Shown piece after piece: positions 1 to 11,655 of a DNA stretch of 64,000 bases. The notes beneath the pieces were generated by a model, which saw nothing but the letters and a program-made list of their open reading frames with translations, did not search any database and was not told where the DNA came from. Positions within the stretch are counted from its first letter, which is position 1. Every line of letters starts with the position of its first letter. The position numbers and the translations under genes are program-made. This DNA is from Nissolia schottii (Eukaryota; Streptophyta; Magnoliopsida; Fabales; Fabaceae), in contig QANU01013949.1 of NCBI GenBank assembly GCA_003254905.1, positions 186,001-250,000 on the forward strand, read 5' to 3'.

Positions 1-2460
1 GTGTTTTTCTGTGAGAATAAATAATCCCTCTCTACCAAGGTGTCATTAGGGAAACAAATGGGTGCTGTCTTGAGTCGGATTTGTGCATTTTTATTTTTTT
101 TTCTCAGCCTCCTCCGCTTTCTCATATTGTTCTTCTATTAATGCTTTCCAAATAATCGAAACTCTGGTTGGTCAGCAGACTAATTATGAATAGGAAATAA
201 CGGATGAAAGATCACCAGAGATACTTGTACTTGATTGGATATTTTGGCACCTGTGCTATATTTTGTAATAATGCTTGTTTGATTGTTTTTTTTTTTTTCT
301 GCACAGGTTTCCCATGGATTTTTTATTAGTTCTCGTACATGCTGAGGTAGCCACCACATATGTTTTCCATATTTTAGGTTACTATTCAGCTAATTTTTTG
401 GGTTTGCGTAGATGAACTTAACTTTGATAGTGGTATCTGTTTTATCATCATTCATCTGGAGTTATGTAGTCAATTGCAAATGATGGTTTTGTCCATCTTT
501 TTTCTTTACTCAAACTAAATTGTACGCATTACTTGGGAAGAAATGACATGTTGATTAAAATCCATACAATTAAATTCTATATCTTAATTTTTGGATGCAA
601 ATTCTATATCTTAAATTTGTGAGCTAGATGTTCCACTTTTAGAAGTGCTTATTAGACTTGTACTAGTGGACATTTTGGTTGTGTACCAAAAAATTCTATA
701 TCTTAATTAGTTATTTCTTATTTTTTGTGTGAAGATTTTATTTAGTAATCCTCTCTTATAGTGAGAAGCATGAAGCAAAGATGCGAGAAACGTAGTATCC
801 TGTCAATACTAGAATTACGAGCAAGTTCACCTCATTGAAAAGAAATAGTATTTTAAGCTAGTTTCAATAATGGGATTTAACATCACCTCATCACTATTAG
901 TATTCTTGTTTTTAATATCACCAATGTTGGGGATTTTTGCCCGGGTGTTAACCAAAAATGTGAAAATAATATGGAGGACCCGAAAAGTGATATAAATACT
1001 ATGTTAGCTTTTATTGATATATAACTCATAGTGAAGCTTCACCTTTTTTTTTGACAACGAAACTTCACATTAACTCAGTAGCCTAGTAACATGATAAAAG
1101 TACGAGTCCCAGGATGTGTTTGAGAAAAAGAGACTTAAAATTAACACAAGATTGATATAAAAATATCATTTTTGCTAAGCATTTTAAGCTTCTAAAGAAA
1201 TTCCATTCCTGAATGCATGTACTCGCCGAAAAACTAACGATAGAAATGCAAAGATGAACAAAACAAAATTAATGTAATCTAAAATGGGCAACTTCTGTGG
1301 TACGGTGTGTAACTTTGATGCACCATCAAATACTTTGATCTAACGGTGAAATTGATGGAGTATATATGCACTTAGATTAGGTGTACTAAACTATTAGATT
1401 AGTGTACAGTGTACTAAAATCTCTCTCTCTCTCTCTCTCCTCTATCAAGATAGCCACATCCCTCCTAAAGTGGATGCTCTCAGTGTCATTGCAACTGTCG
1501 CCCTTCCTCCCGCACCACCGCCGTCGCCCCTCCTTCGATGATCGTCGCTGCCTCCAACAAAGACACAGCACCCAGCTATCTGTGAACGTCATGAACCCAG
1601 ATCACTCTGCGACTTATCCTTCAAATTACGAGCTCACCTCCCCCAACCTCAGCCCCTCCCACCTTAGTCATGACGTCACCACAACAAGCTGCCACTGACT
1701 AAATGGTAAAAGAGACGTTTAGATTTTGGTGGTGGTCGTTAAACTTGTGGCGTGGCGGTGGAAGATAACATTTTGCTATGCAATAAACTCTTTACTTAAT
1801 TGTATTTGTTAACGATGACATGGACGAAGAAAGTAAAATATTAATTATAGTAATGACTAGCGAAATTGACAGGATAATATCATCCATCGAACATATTTTG
1901 TATTCCACAAAACTTATATTAAGTTCTTTAGATTCATTTCACCTATTTATGCAGTTAAAAAAAGTGTTATTTTTTATGCACCCTAAACTTAGAGTGCTTG
2001 ATGCTCCATATAGTGTAGGGTGTATTACACATGACTTTTAAGTTACAGCTTGTAAACACACAAAATTAGGACCCACTTAAAAAAATTGCAAGTTTCATTC
2101 TCTCTCTTCCCCTGGCTTCATCTCCCTCACGGACTAAATCTCTCACTGTGTCTTCTCCCCTCCGCTCTACGGCATCTCCTCCACTCCCACCAAGAGACAC
2201 AAGGATTGAGGATTCTTTGCCATCTCCATAGAAAGACAACAAAAATCAATGGATTCAACCATTACATCATGATTTCAAACATCATGTGGCTTTGAGTGAA
2301 ATTTTGAAGTGTTGTATTCACCAACGAGAAAGCTTAAGTCACATAGAACACCACCCCAGCCTCTATATTATTGCAACCTGTATAATCACTTATTTCAAAG
2401 GGCACCTCTTCCAAAAAAGAAAGAAAGAAAAAACCCAATTCAAATCCACATAGGAACGAC
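1..2460. other. AT-rich intergenic DNA, no supported gene
   Basis: I see no coding exon, splice pattern or transposon ends that I can defend. All open frames are short and without family signatures. A CT microsatellite lies near 1422-1440 and a pyrimidine-rich stretch near 2095-2180. The first few hundred bases could be the 3' flank of a gene to the left, but nothing shows this directly. Confidence 0.5.
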
Positions 2461-2465
2461 AAATC

Positions 2466-2695
2466 TAATACGGCAACATATCAGAACATATCAGCCGATA
2501 TGATTGGATATCAAATTTGTATCAATTAGGAGATGTAGTAAATTATATATGGTTAGTGTCATGTATCTATTTTAGGTTTATATATTTGATTGGAAACACC
2601 ATATTTGGAAATAGCAATTAGCAATAACTACACCTTGTATATTTGTATTCGGTGGATGAAGGAATGAAACAGATTGGAGCAAAAGCATTTTAGCA
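2466..2695 (+). repeat. Left LTR of the Copia element
   Basis: 230-bp direct repeat matching 4318-4551 with scattered substitutions and small indels. It ends TTTTAGCA and is followed at once by the primer-binding site. The left flank is the 5-bp target duplication AAATC. Confidence 0.92.
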
Positions 2696-3207
2696 TGGTA
2701 TTAGAGCACATCACAGTACTCTGATACCCGACAAACATAGAAAGAGCGTTGACCTGCATAACAATGGCTGAAGGGCCAAAGAAGGATGACGCAGAGAAAC
2801 AAGTAGAAGCCTCAAACGGAGGCTTGAAGAAAACTTACTCGCCATATGTGGAAGACGCGCGGACCCTCTCTGGGAAGAAATCAAAGAGCAGTTGACATAC
2901 TATGGAAGGAATTGACAAATTATGAGCAGGTGCCCGGGTGTACAAGCGGCGGATGCAAATGCGGAATCACGTCGAAGCTTGAGAAACGAAGGAAGAAGAA
3001 AGCTTGATCTCACTGAAAAGGCGAGGCACGACAGCACCGAAGAGAGAAGGGAGAAACGGGGGAAGAATCCAAGAATGCCAACGGACTCGTGGGAGAGGTG
3101 CGCCGATGCGTGCACATGTGGTACAAGCTGGCGCAAATGAGGTCGCCGGCCTAACTAATGAACAATGGCAGGTATTGGTGGACGGGAACGATGATCCTTG
3201 AAGGATG

Positions 3208-4260
3208 ACTAACTTTGAAAAATGTGTTATATGTGCCTGAATTAAGATACAACTTGATATCTGTCCCACAATTAACTGATTAAGAAAATTGTGTAGTACA
3301 ATTCACTGACAAATTGTGTATTATGTAGGACCGCACTTCGAGGACGATGATTGGAGTGAATGAGCAGAAAGATGGACTCTATTAGTATTGTAGGGTGAAC
3401 AAGGCTCAAGTTTATCAGATTAGGGTTAAAAATCATTTGGAACTTTGGCACAAGAGAATGGGACATCCATCCTTTAAAGTTGTGAGATCCCCAACAGGGA
3501 TCTTCCTATGCTAGCGCAAATATGCTTTAGACATTATCACTGAAGCAAGATTACTTGGGGCTAAACCCGCATCCACACCGTGTGAAGAGAACCATTGACT
3601 AGGGGATGCTATAGGCCCTCCTTTGGCTTATCCTAGCTCTTACCGCCACCTTGTGGGTTGACTTATTTATTTGTGCTTCACTCGACCTGACCTGACCTTG
3701 CCTACAGTGTTCATGTCTTGTCCCAATTTATGCAACAACCTCGTGTTGAGCACTGACAATCTACCTTGTAGGTTATGTGCTATCTCAAGGGACACCCTGG
3801 GCAGGGTATCCTCCTTCCCCACGACAACAATCTACAATTATACGGGTGGTGTGAATCTGATTGGGCTAGCTGCCCACTCACTCGTCAGTCACTCAAAAGG
3901 TGGTTCATTCAACTTGGTAATGCCCCAATCTCTTAGAAAACTTGGAAACAACAAACCATCTCTGCTTCTTCCGCAGAAGCTGAATATCGATCAATGGCTA
4001 AAACTACCCGTGAATTAAAGTGGATCAAAAGATATACTCTCTCTCTTAGTGTCTCATACTTCACCTATTCACCTCTATTGCGACCGAAAAGCGGCGCTCC
4101 ACATTGCTAAGAACCCTGGCTTCCATAAGCGCACTAAGCATATTGAAGTAGTCTGCCACTTCGTTCGGGATGGGATAGTTCACAGTCGCCTCTTGCCCTC
4201 CTACGTTACCATGACTACTCAATTGGCTGATCTATCTACAAAAGCGCTTGGTCTCCGATA
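3208..4260 (+). pseudogene. Copia gag-pol remnant (pre-integrase, RT tail and RNase H)
   Basis: Joined over several frames, this stretch reads as Copia polyprotein: the protease/pre-integrase junction (YVPELRYNLISVPQL), the pre-integrase histidine region (WHKRMGHPS), an RT C-terminal piece (FTRPDLT near 3673-3695), and RNase H ending in DRKAALHIAKNPGFHKRTKH (near 4080-4140). In-frame stops and frameshifts occur throughout, and the catalytic integrase core and the RT YVDD region are absent. It is a dead internal region, probably formed by a large deletion inside a full-length element. Confidence 0.85.
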
Positions 4261-4317
4261 GTTCAACACACTCTTGGGCAAGATGGGCATCCATGACTTG
4301 CATGGACCTTTAGGGGG

Positions 4318-4551
4318 TAATGCGGTAACATATCAGAACATATCAGCTGATATGATTGGATATCAAATTTGTATCAATTAGGAGATATAGTAAATTATGA
4401 TTAGTATCATGTATCTATTTTAGGTTCATATATATATTTGATTGGCAACACCATATTTAGAAATAGCAATTAGCAATTACTGCACCTTGTATATTTATAT
4501 ATATTCGGTGGATGAAGGAATGAAACAGATTGGACGAAAAGCATTTTAGCA
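4318..4551 (+). repeat. Right LTR of the Copia element
   Basis: 234-bp direct repeat of 2466-2695, directly preceded by the polypurine tract and followed by AAATC, the same five bases that precede the left LTR. Confidence 0.92.
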
Positions 4552-4556
4552 AAATC

Positions 4557-5552
4557 TCCTTAATTTTCAATCAAAACTTATCCTTTCCAATTTCAGGTTC
4601 AATTCCACCCTATCAACTCATCCTCCAGCAACCCCACGCAGGTTCGCTGCCAGAACCCCTTCTTCCATGACCCTCTTGAGCTTTCCGTTCCTCGAAACCC
4701 CTAACGACCTCCACTGTCCTATCGAGCCAGCAGTCGGCGCTCCGTAGAAGAACCGGTACCGCTCTCCACCGCCCTCCTTCATATGTTAAGTAACGAGCAT
4801 AGAGTGTAGAGCTAGCGTTGTGGTAGCTTCCTTTTTCTCTCTTCCCTTGCTGTCACGGATGAGAGACATGAGGTACGCGCCCTTGTTCACCTGATGACAA
4901 CGAGGCTGGTGAGGGTGGTGGCGACGACAGCGCGACAGTCGGGGGAAGAGCCACCGGCAGGGGCAAGGTCGACAACGATTCCATGTCCAACATTTTTTTT
5001 TAATTCCAGCCTTAGATGATATATGACCATTGTAACCCTCTTTTTTATGTCAAGGTGCTGGATTCATTTTAGACTTCACCATTAAAAAATAATTTGTAGA
5101 CGTTTTTATTGAGAAGTGTGCACACTTTTAATCAAGATTAGATAAATGGATGAAATATAGACCTAAAGAATTTGATATAAGTTTTGTTCTTTCTTGATGT
5201 ATTACTATCAAGATCATTTATTTAAATCTTTGTAGAAACCTTTTGTTTGATTACCGTTTTTCTTGTGTGTTAGCTCTAATTTGACAATTATTCTAAATTA
5301 AAAAAAAGTGAGAATATTTGTGAGGAAATTTGTCAAAATAATTTAATACTGTCTTGATTTTATTTTTTCCAACAAGTTAGCACTAGAATGAAGTGATACA
5401 AAATCAAGATTTATTTTTAAATTTTTTTTACTAAATCAAAAATATTTTGAATTTTTAACATTTAAATAATTTATTCTATTAACGTACGTCTCCCTATATT
5501 TCTCGATAAATTGTTGCAAAACTTATAATATTACAATGGATAATCGTAAAAA
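4557..5552. other. Intergenic DNA before the assembly gap
   Basis: No gene found. About 4600-4990 is GC-richer than its surroundings and might be remnant exon or repeat sequence, but no frame gives a recognisable protein. From 5040 to the gap it is AT-rich. Confidence 0.45.
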
Positions 5553-5914
5553 NNNNNNNNNNNNNNNNNNNNNNNNNNNNNNNNNNNNNNNNNNNNNNNN
5601 NNNNNNNNNNNNNNNNNNNNNNNNNNNNNNNNNNNNNNNNNNNNNNNNNNNNNNNNNNNNNNNNNNNNNNNNNNNNNNNNNNNNNNNNNNNNNNNNNNNN
5701 NNNNNNNNNNNNNNNNNNNNNNNNNNNNNNNNNNNNNNNNNNNNNNNNNNNNNNNNNNNNNNNNNNNNNNNNNNNNNNNNNNNNNNNNNNNNNNNNNNNN
5801 NNNNNNNNNNNNNNNNNNNNNNNNNNNNNNNNNNNNNNNNNNNNNNNNNNNNNNNNNNNNNNNNNNNNNNNNNNNNNNNNNNNNNNNNNNNNNNNNNNNN
5901 NNNNNNNNNNNNNN
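5553..5914. other. Assembly gap (362 Ns)
   Basis: An uninterrupted run of N. Open frames called across it are artefacts. The right edge is a CT-rich run, so a low-complexity repeat may have caused the break. Confidence 0.99.
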
Positions 5915-6955
5915 CTCTCTTCCCAAATCGACCTCTGAACCCTTAACAACACTGCCTCCCTCATCCCCTACCTCCTTTCGCCATCCGTCTAACCGTCGCA
6001 ACACTCATCTTTCAGCTCCGTCTGCTCTGCTTCTTCTTATATCGCCGCCAGATTATTGATTGGGTAGCAGGGTTGCTAGCTACTTTCCTCAGCCTAGGTT
6101 CTTCCAGAGAAGATCCTCCCTTAGCCAAGGTTCTCTTGGAGTAAGTTAAGGGTGTCGGCCACCATGAGGGATTTCACTCCCCATGCCATAGTGACCAGTA
6201 ACCCCCTTTTTTCTTTATTATTTTTTTAGAGTTTCGTCTTTAGGTTTGACTTTTCTTTCTTTAATTTTAGATTTTTGAATAGCAAACATGTGTTGGTTAG
6301 CTCTAGTGAGATGTAGGTAGAATTAAGATATGTGAGAAAGTTTCGACTGCTGTTTTGTTTGAACAAACTTGCTAAGGGTGCGAGCAGTCTAAGATCTCCC
6401 TCTCCATGAGTGCTGATGATGAATTCAATAAGAAGAAATCAATGGTGGACTCCTTATGATCAACAAATCTTGAACTGACAAGCTTCAACAATTCAATAAG
6501 TTGATCGTTGTGGTTCAACGAAGAGTTTGAGGAGTTGATGATAATTCATTTCTCTCCTTATTCTTTGTATCCTAATTCTAAGTATTTTAATTAGGCTTGT
6601 TAGCATTGGGAGATCCCTATTTAGCCTGTTTGACTTAATTATTTGCCTTCTTGGTTACCTTGCACGGTAGATTTTTTAGCTCGTGTGACTCACTCTGTAA
6701 TTCATTTTGACATAAAAAAATGAACTCCCATCTTTTTAAAAGAAAATTAGTAATCTCCATATATTTTTTATTATAGTAAGGCTTTTGTAAAAAATAACGC
6801 TTATCTAAAGACTTTTGTCAAAAATAATTTGGTATTGTTGTGAATGTTTAGATAAATAAATAAATCCCACTCATATAATGCAATTAAAATTATCTTCCAT
6901 TATTTGAGCATCCCAAAATAAAGTTTGAGGTTGGGGGGTTCACCAAAAATCTAAG
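5915..6955. other. Intergenic DNA after the gap, no supported gene
   Basis: About 5915-6190 is CT-rich and GC-richer and resembles a 5' UTR or first exon (a short frame opens at ATG 6163), but no continuation or family match can be seen. The rest is AT-rich with no feature I can support. Confidence 0.4.
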
Positions 6956-7725
6956 GAGACATTTGGTATGAGGCAATCTATCTAGATTATCGGTAATCTA
7001 ACTTTATTAACGTGTTTGGTGCAACAGGATTACTCAGGTAAGTAATGTGAATTACCTTTACGAGAGGTGTCTATCTGAATTATCACATCCAAGTAACCAT
7101 AAATAATAATATTAATAATGAAAATAAAAAATAGAAATAATAATAACAAAATTAATAATAATAGTAGTAATAAAGTAAAAATAACAATAATAAAAATAAA
7201 AATAAAAATAATGATCTACTAGAAAATCAACATTTAGCAACGAAACATCTATCGCTAATGCTTGAATTATGTCGCTAAAATAAAATAGCGAGGGATATTC
7301 CCGTCGCTAACGATGTTGCAAATTTGGTCCTACCTAAAATGTTGGCGACGGGTGTCATTCCTTCACAAACTATAGCAACAAAATTTTTGTCACTATCCAT
7401 TGCTAATTTATTTCCGTCGCTAGCCATCGCAAATTTATTTCCGTCGTTTTCTACTGCGAATTTTATTCTACATAGTAAGGAAATTTGCGTCGCTATTTGT
7501 CGCTAATACAATTTTGTTAGGAAGGAAAATTTTTGTTGCTATCTGTTAGTAATATAATTCTACATTGTAAGAGAGTATTTGTCTTTATATGTCGCTAATT
7601 GTGTTTCACACGTTACCCTTATAATATCATAAAAATTATTATTAAAGATATAATATTTGTTTGAAAGAGATCATAATTAAGTTATTATACATAAATAAAA
7701 TATCATTACCAACACACCAATATAA

Positions 7726-7737
7726 ATATATATATAA

Positions 7738-7785
<48 letters not shown>
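7726..7785. repeat. TA microsatellite
   Basis: Alternating T and A over about 60 bp with short interruptions, inside the CACTA element. Likely variable in length between individuals. Confidence 0.9.
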
Positions 7786-7790
<5 letters not shown>

Positions 7791-7967
7791 GAAAGGTGAC
7801 TATCATAGTTCTTAAGTGTCATACTAAAATATAAGTTTGAAATTATACACATTGTGTAACACAAAAAGACATCCTTACCAACATTCCACAAAATGGTATA
7901 TATAAAATCTATAAATTCTTTGTTTAACTATGCAAAAAGTTAAGAGTGAAATTGTCTAGGCATAATA

Positions 7968-8230
7968 TCTTAATCTTAAGGAAGACCAAGATTAGCAAGT
8001 TTTTCTTGCAGCATCTCTTTAACCATTGCCCTCACATCTCCCATTCTCTTGTCTAGCTCACGTTGGACAAGTGCTTCAAACTCAGGAGTATTGGAAGAGT
8101 TTCTTAGAAAAGTTGTTGAAAATTGGACTCTAGGTTGAAGAGGGCAAATCAAAGATGATTGAGAACCTAAGTCATAAACTCTGTCCTTCTTTGATCTACC
8201 AGTAACTTAACCCAAAGTGACATATCTTTT
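7968..8230 (-). pseudogene. Plant En/Spm transposase C-terminal relic
   Basis: Read on the minus strand, with frame corrections, the stretch gives KKDRVYDLGSQSSL, then FEALVQRELDKRMG and VKEMLQEKLANLGLP followed by a stop. This is the layout of the C-terminal part of plant CACTA-linked transposase-type proteins: a basic linker, a 'GLGSQ' segment and a coiled-coil tail. It lies inside the CACTA element 7214-10358 and has stops and frameshifts upstream, so it is not functional. The family call rests on the GSQ motif and the coiled-coil tail. Confidence 0.6.
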
Positions 8231-10556
8231 TCATGGTCTAAACTTGCAGGTTTTGTTGTTATATTATCTTCATCTATCTCAAATACACCATCTTCTAGGC
8301 CATCACTATTTGCATTAGATGCATGACCATTTTGGAGTTTTTTTTTTTTTTTTTTAAAGTGCCTTGTAATTTTTTTTAAAATATGATAGGTATTATTAAA
8401 TAAGAAAAATAAAGATATAAATAAATACTAGAGATTTTTTTAACTTCTGCCACTCCCTACCATTAATGCATGAAGGACCAAATGCACCAAAGGCATAGAT
8501 TAGCACAAAATAGAAAATAAAATTGTATTGCAGCAAGACTATCTTCAGAAAATGTCAAAATTGAAAGAAAAAAATTCTTTCAGAAAACGTCCGCATTTAC
8601 TCCTGTGTATTTCAACACGGAGAAATCAGAACTACAGGGAAAAAAAGGGATCCTACACATCAGAAGTGTAATGTGTAGTAGTGAACTTACCATCAAAAAT
8701 GGAAAAGAACAGACTTATATGTAGACAAAAAGGAAAAAACAATCTGTGCTATGTTGGCAAGTGCTGAAACTATTCAGCTTCTTACAATAACTATTAGAAG
8801 TAACCGAAGCATTCAGCATCTTACCTCAACTGAGCAAATGATCCACCTTCAGTCAACCACATGAATGAAACAAAGTGCATACACCCAATCAACAAATGGA
8901 CCTCCCTACGTCACAGCCATGAATTAGACATCATTCAAGCTGCCAAAACAAGATTCATTCCAAAACAATAGAATTAATTAGAAAAATACTCTTTGTAATA
9001 AATTTTCACAGTGCATCAATTGATTCTAAAGCTAAAGCAAATTAAAAACAGTGTTAGCTGTTTAATACAGCTGAAAGCAGCAAAAAACCTAACACCGGCT
9101 CAAAATCAATATCAGCATATTGTTCACTCTCTAAATGTATTAACTCCCAAGTGAAAAGGAAAATGAGCAGTAGCAGGGGATATAGACACAATGATAAAAG
9201 CAAGAAAAAAAAAATTAGGGCTGGTGGAAGGGTTGGTACATACACTATTGATTTTACTTTCAAGTCACACAAATCATTTGTCTTCTTTGAGTGATGTGTT
9301 AGCATGAATAGCTCCGATACAATAGGTTGGATACCATTCTCTTCTACCTATCAAGTGGTAACACAATTATTATCATAGCACAAGGGTAAGAAAAATTAAA
9401 ATACTTGTAAGCAGTTTAAAAAAACACTCATATTTATCAAAATACTCTTCCATTAGTCTTGATACTCCTATACGCAAGGTTGACCCATTGTTGTTTGAAC
9501 TTGAATCAACAAGAATCAAATATAATACAAATTGTTTATCATAAAAACCAAATCTAATTCTCTAAACCCAGAACACCCTCACACTTGTCTAACATCACGA
9601 GCGTACATAATAACAGAATCATAATTAAATAGATGCTCCCAAACTTTCCATCATCGGCATTTCATCAAAAGCGTTTTGGGCAAGCAACTTGATGCAAACT
9701 AAATTAAAGCACAACACAATAACAGAATCATAGTTAACCTCTGATCGTCCGTCATCTTTCATCAACCTCACCACCGTCCGCTCATCATGGTTCTGAGAGT
9801 ATCGATTCTAGTTCACTCACTTTCGCTCTCTTTGTTCTCCATTTCAAACCCTATCACGCGCTCAAAGAGAAAGAAAGAACATGATACCTAACGCATGTCT
9901 TTTCATTTCCATTTCGCGTTTTGGCAGTGGTGATCTTCGGCGATGGTGAGAGAGTATATGGTTTTTTTTGGGTCACATAGAGTATATGGTTCTCTGTTAT
10001 GTTAGTGCCAAATAGAGTTTTCTTTTATGTTTTGGCCTATGTGGGGCTCATGTCCGTTAATGCCAAATGCTTGGTGTTTTTAGTTGGAAAGGATCAGCAA
10101 AAAAAAAAAAAAAACTCTTATTGTTCATACTAAATTAAACAAAAAAACTCTTTTTGAACTTCTAATTGTCTAAAAATTTGCTAAAAAAGAGAGGCTCAAT
10201 GAAAAAACATTTAGCAATGGACGAGTATGTCGCTATTCCGTCATTTTTTTCTCTCTAAATTTAGTGAGGAAATGCTACTTCGTTGCGTATTCCGTCACTA
10301 ACATAAAATATAGCAACGGATTGCATTTCTGTCGCTAAAATCTATTTTTCTAGTAGTGGTAATAATAATAATAAATAATACATATTACCTCATAATCTTT
10401 TTTATATTTCAAACAAGGTAATATTATAAATTTTTAATTACATTATTTATGCATCTCAAACATAACAATGAAACATTATAACAATTTAAAAAGTAATAAT
10501 ATTTTTAAAAGACAATTCAAATTGCATGGTAATCTTAAAACCAATTTACCAAAGCC

Positions 10557-11522
10557 CCTGAGGTTTTAGTAAATGATATTACTTTTGATATATATTTAGT
10601 GTAAAAGAGTTATGCATTGTTAATCAATTACATTTACATTATATGTGCGAATTTTGGATAGTTTAGATCAAAGTCAAACATTTTTCAATGATGTAATTAA
10701 TTTGTTTACTCCAAACGGGCATTAAGATTAGATCCTTAAAAACTGCAATAGGAGTCAAAATTTCATATATTTTTCCACGTTGGACATTTCTTTTTTGTTA
10801 CATTGATGATAAAGAGAAATTTAAACGTGTAATTTTGTACAAATGATCTAACTCCTTAGTACTAATAATGACATTTAAAATACTCTAAATATTAAAGTTT
10901 GAGATAAAATTTAATGATCAATAATATTTCATCTATTTCATAATGTTGATTTATTTTAAATTTTTAAGTTCATTTATGTATCTAAACACAATTTACATTT
11001 AGATACATTGAATGGTGAATAAACTTAAAAAAAAAATGAAAGAAATTATTGTTATGAAATAAAAATACTTAATAATATTTATGTGATGTATCATAATATT
11101 ACCACTGAAAATTTCACATCCAATCTAAAATAAGGGTGAATGCTTTATTTAACTATTTCTTTCAAAACTGTAGTTATGTTTTCAAGCCATCAACAAACTT
11201 TCGTCATTGCAGTTTAACAGTTCAAACTTAAAAAGTTTATTTAAAGAAGTAATTACCTGGAAATCGAAGATTACGGAGGCGGTCGTGTCCAATCATCTCT
11301 CACCACCGACTAATATTACACAACAGACGTGTCCCAAACCCTAATTAGTTGGGCGCATGCTTGTCACCACAATCCACAAACGTCAAAGTGCGGAACAGAA
11401 GAAAAAAAGAAAAATTCCAAACCGTAAACAGAAATAGAAAGTCAAATATGGCCGAAAAGGAAAAACAAGCAGCGGTGGAGCGAAGCGCAAGCTAAGGGGC
11501 GCACCAAAGATGGAGCATGGCA
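10557..11522. other. AT-rich upstream region of the first SKS gene
   Basis: No gene found. The last 250 bases turn GC-richer toward the promoter at 11530. Nothing else recognisable. Confidence 0.5.
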
Positions 11523-11529
11523 GAGAGAG

Positions 11530-11537
11530 TATATAAG
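11530..11537 (+). promoter_or_regulatory. TATA box of the first SKS gene
   Basis: TATATAAG lies 126 bp upstream of the chosen start codon at 11656. Transcription from it should start near 11560. The in-frame ATG at 11548 therefore probably lies outside the mRNA, which supports the downstream start. Confidence 0.7.
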
Positions 11538-11655
11538 GGAAGAGGCAATGGCTGAAAAGAAAGCAGAAGAAGAAGAATTCAAAAACTATCTTCTTCCCAC
11601 AACTAGATATAAAGAAAAGCAGAAGGCGAGGGAGGAGACAGCTAGCCCAAACAGA

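Larger units (their letters stand above)
2466..4551 (+). mobile_element. Deleted Copia-type LTR retrotransposon with paired LTRs
   Basis: Two near-identical terminal repeats (2466-2695 and 4318-4551) flank an internal region and are bordered by the same 5-bp target duplication AAATC (2461-2465 and 4552-4556). A primer-binding site of initiator-Met type, TGGTATTAGAGC, starts right after the left LTR at 2696. A polypurine tract TAGGGGG (4311-4317) directly precedes the right LTR. Internal translated fragments match Copia polyprotein: a gag-like start at 2764, a GAG-pre-integrase stretch (LKNVLYVPEL... near 3210-3275, then LWHKRMGHPSF near 3441-3475), and RNase H near 3880-4260 with SSAEAEYRSMA. 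Integrase and most of reverse transcriptase are missing, and stops and frameshifts break the rest, so it cannot be autonomous. Both LTRs begin with TA rather than the usual TG. Confidence 0.92.
7214..10358 (-). mobile_element. Non-autonomous CACTA (En/Spm-like) element, 3.1 kb
   Basis: The right end is TTTTTCTAGTAGTG (to 10358). The left end is its inverse, TACTAGAAAA from 7217, with the first three bases degenerated from CAC. Both sub-terminal regions carry many copies of GTCGCTAA or its reverse complement (left 7235-7580, right 10195-10345), the usual layout of transposase-binding repeats in CACTA elements. Inside is a minus-strand transposase-related relic (about 7960-8230). No TNP2-type transposase is present. 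I could not see a clear 3-bp target duplication, which fits an old insertion with decayed edges. Confidence 0.8.
6956..10556. mobile_element. Possible PIF/Harbinger-like MITE split by the CACTA insertion
   Basis: The left part (6956-7213) begins near GGAGACATTTGGTA. The right part (10359-10556) ends TTTACCAAAGCCCC, whose reverse complement GGGGCTTTGGTAAA resembles the left end. Both parts are AT-rich and break off exactly at the borders of the CACTA element 7214-10358. The outer three bases are TAA and TGA, an imperfect version of the 3-bp duplication expected for this superfamily. Ends and assignment are inferred from limited similarity. Confidence 0.4.

Noticed and set aside
1386-1698. Overlapping frames of 68 and 98 codons on both strands
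   Set aside because: They are made of a CT microsatellite and a GC-rich patch; no conserved features and no splice continuation.
5494-6004. Open frames spanning the N gap
   Set aside because: They consist mainly of undefined residues; the gap carries no sequence information.
11548-11655. Upstream in-frame ATG extending SKS copy 1 by 36 residues
   Set aside because: It lies only 11 bp after the TATA box, so it is probably not transcribed. It would also bury the signal peptide behind a charged segment that copy 2 lacks.
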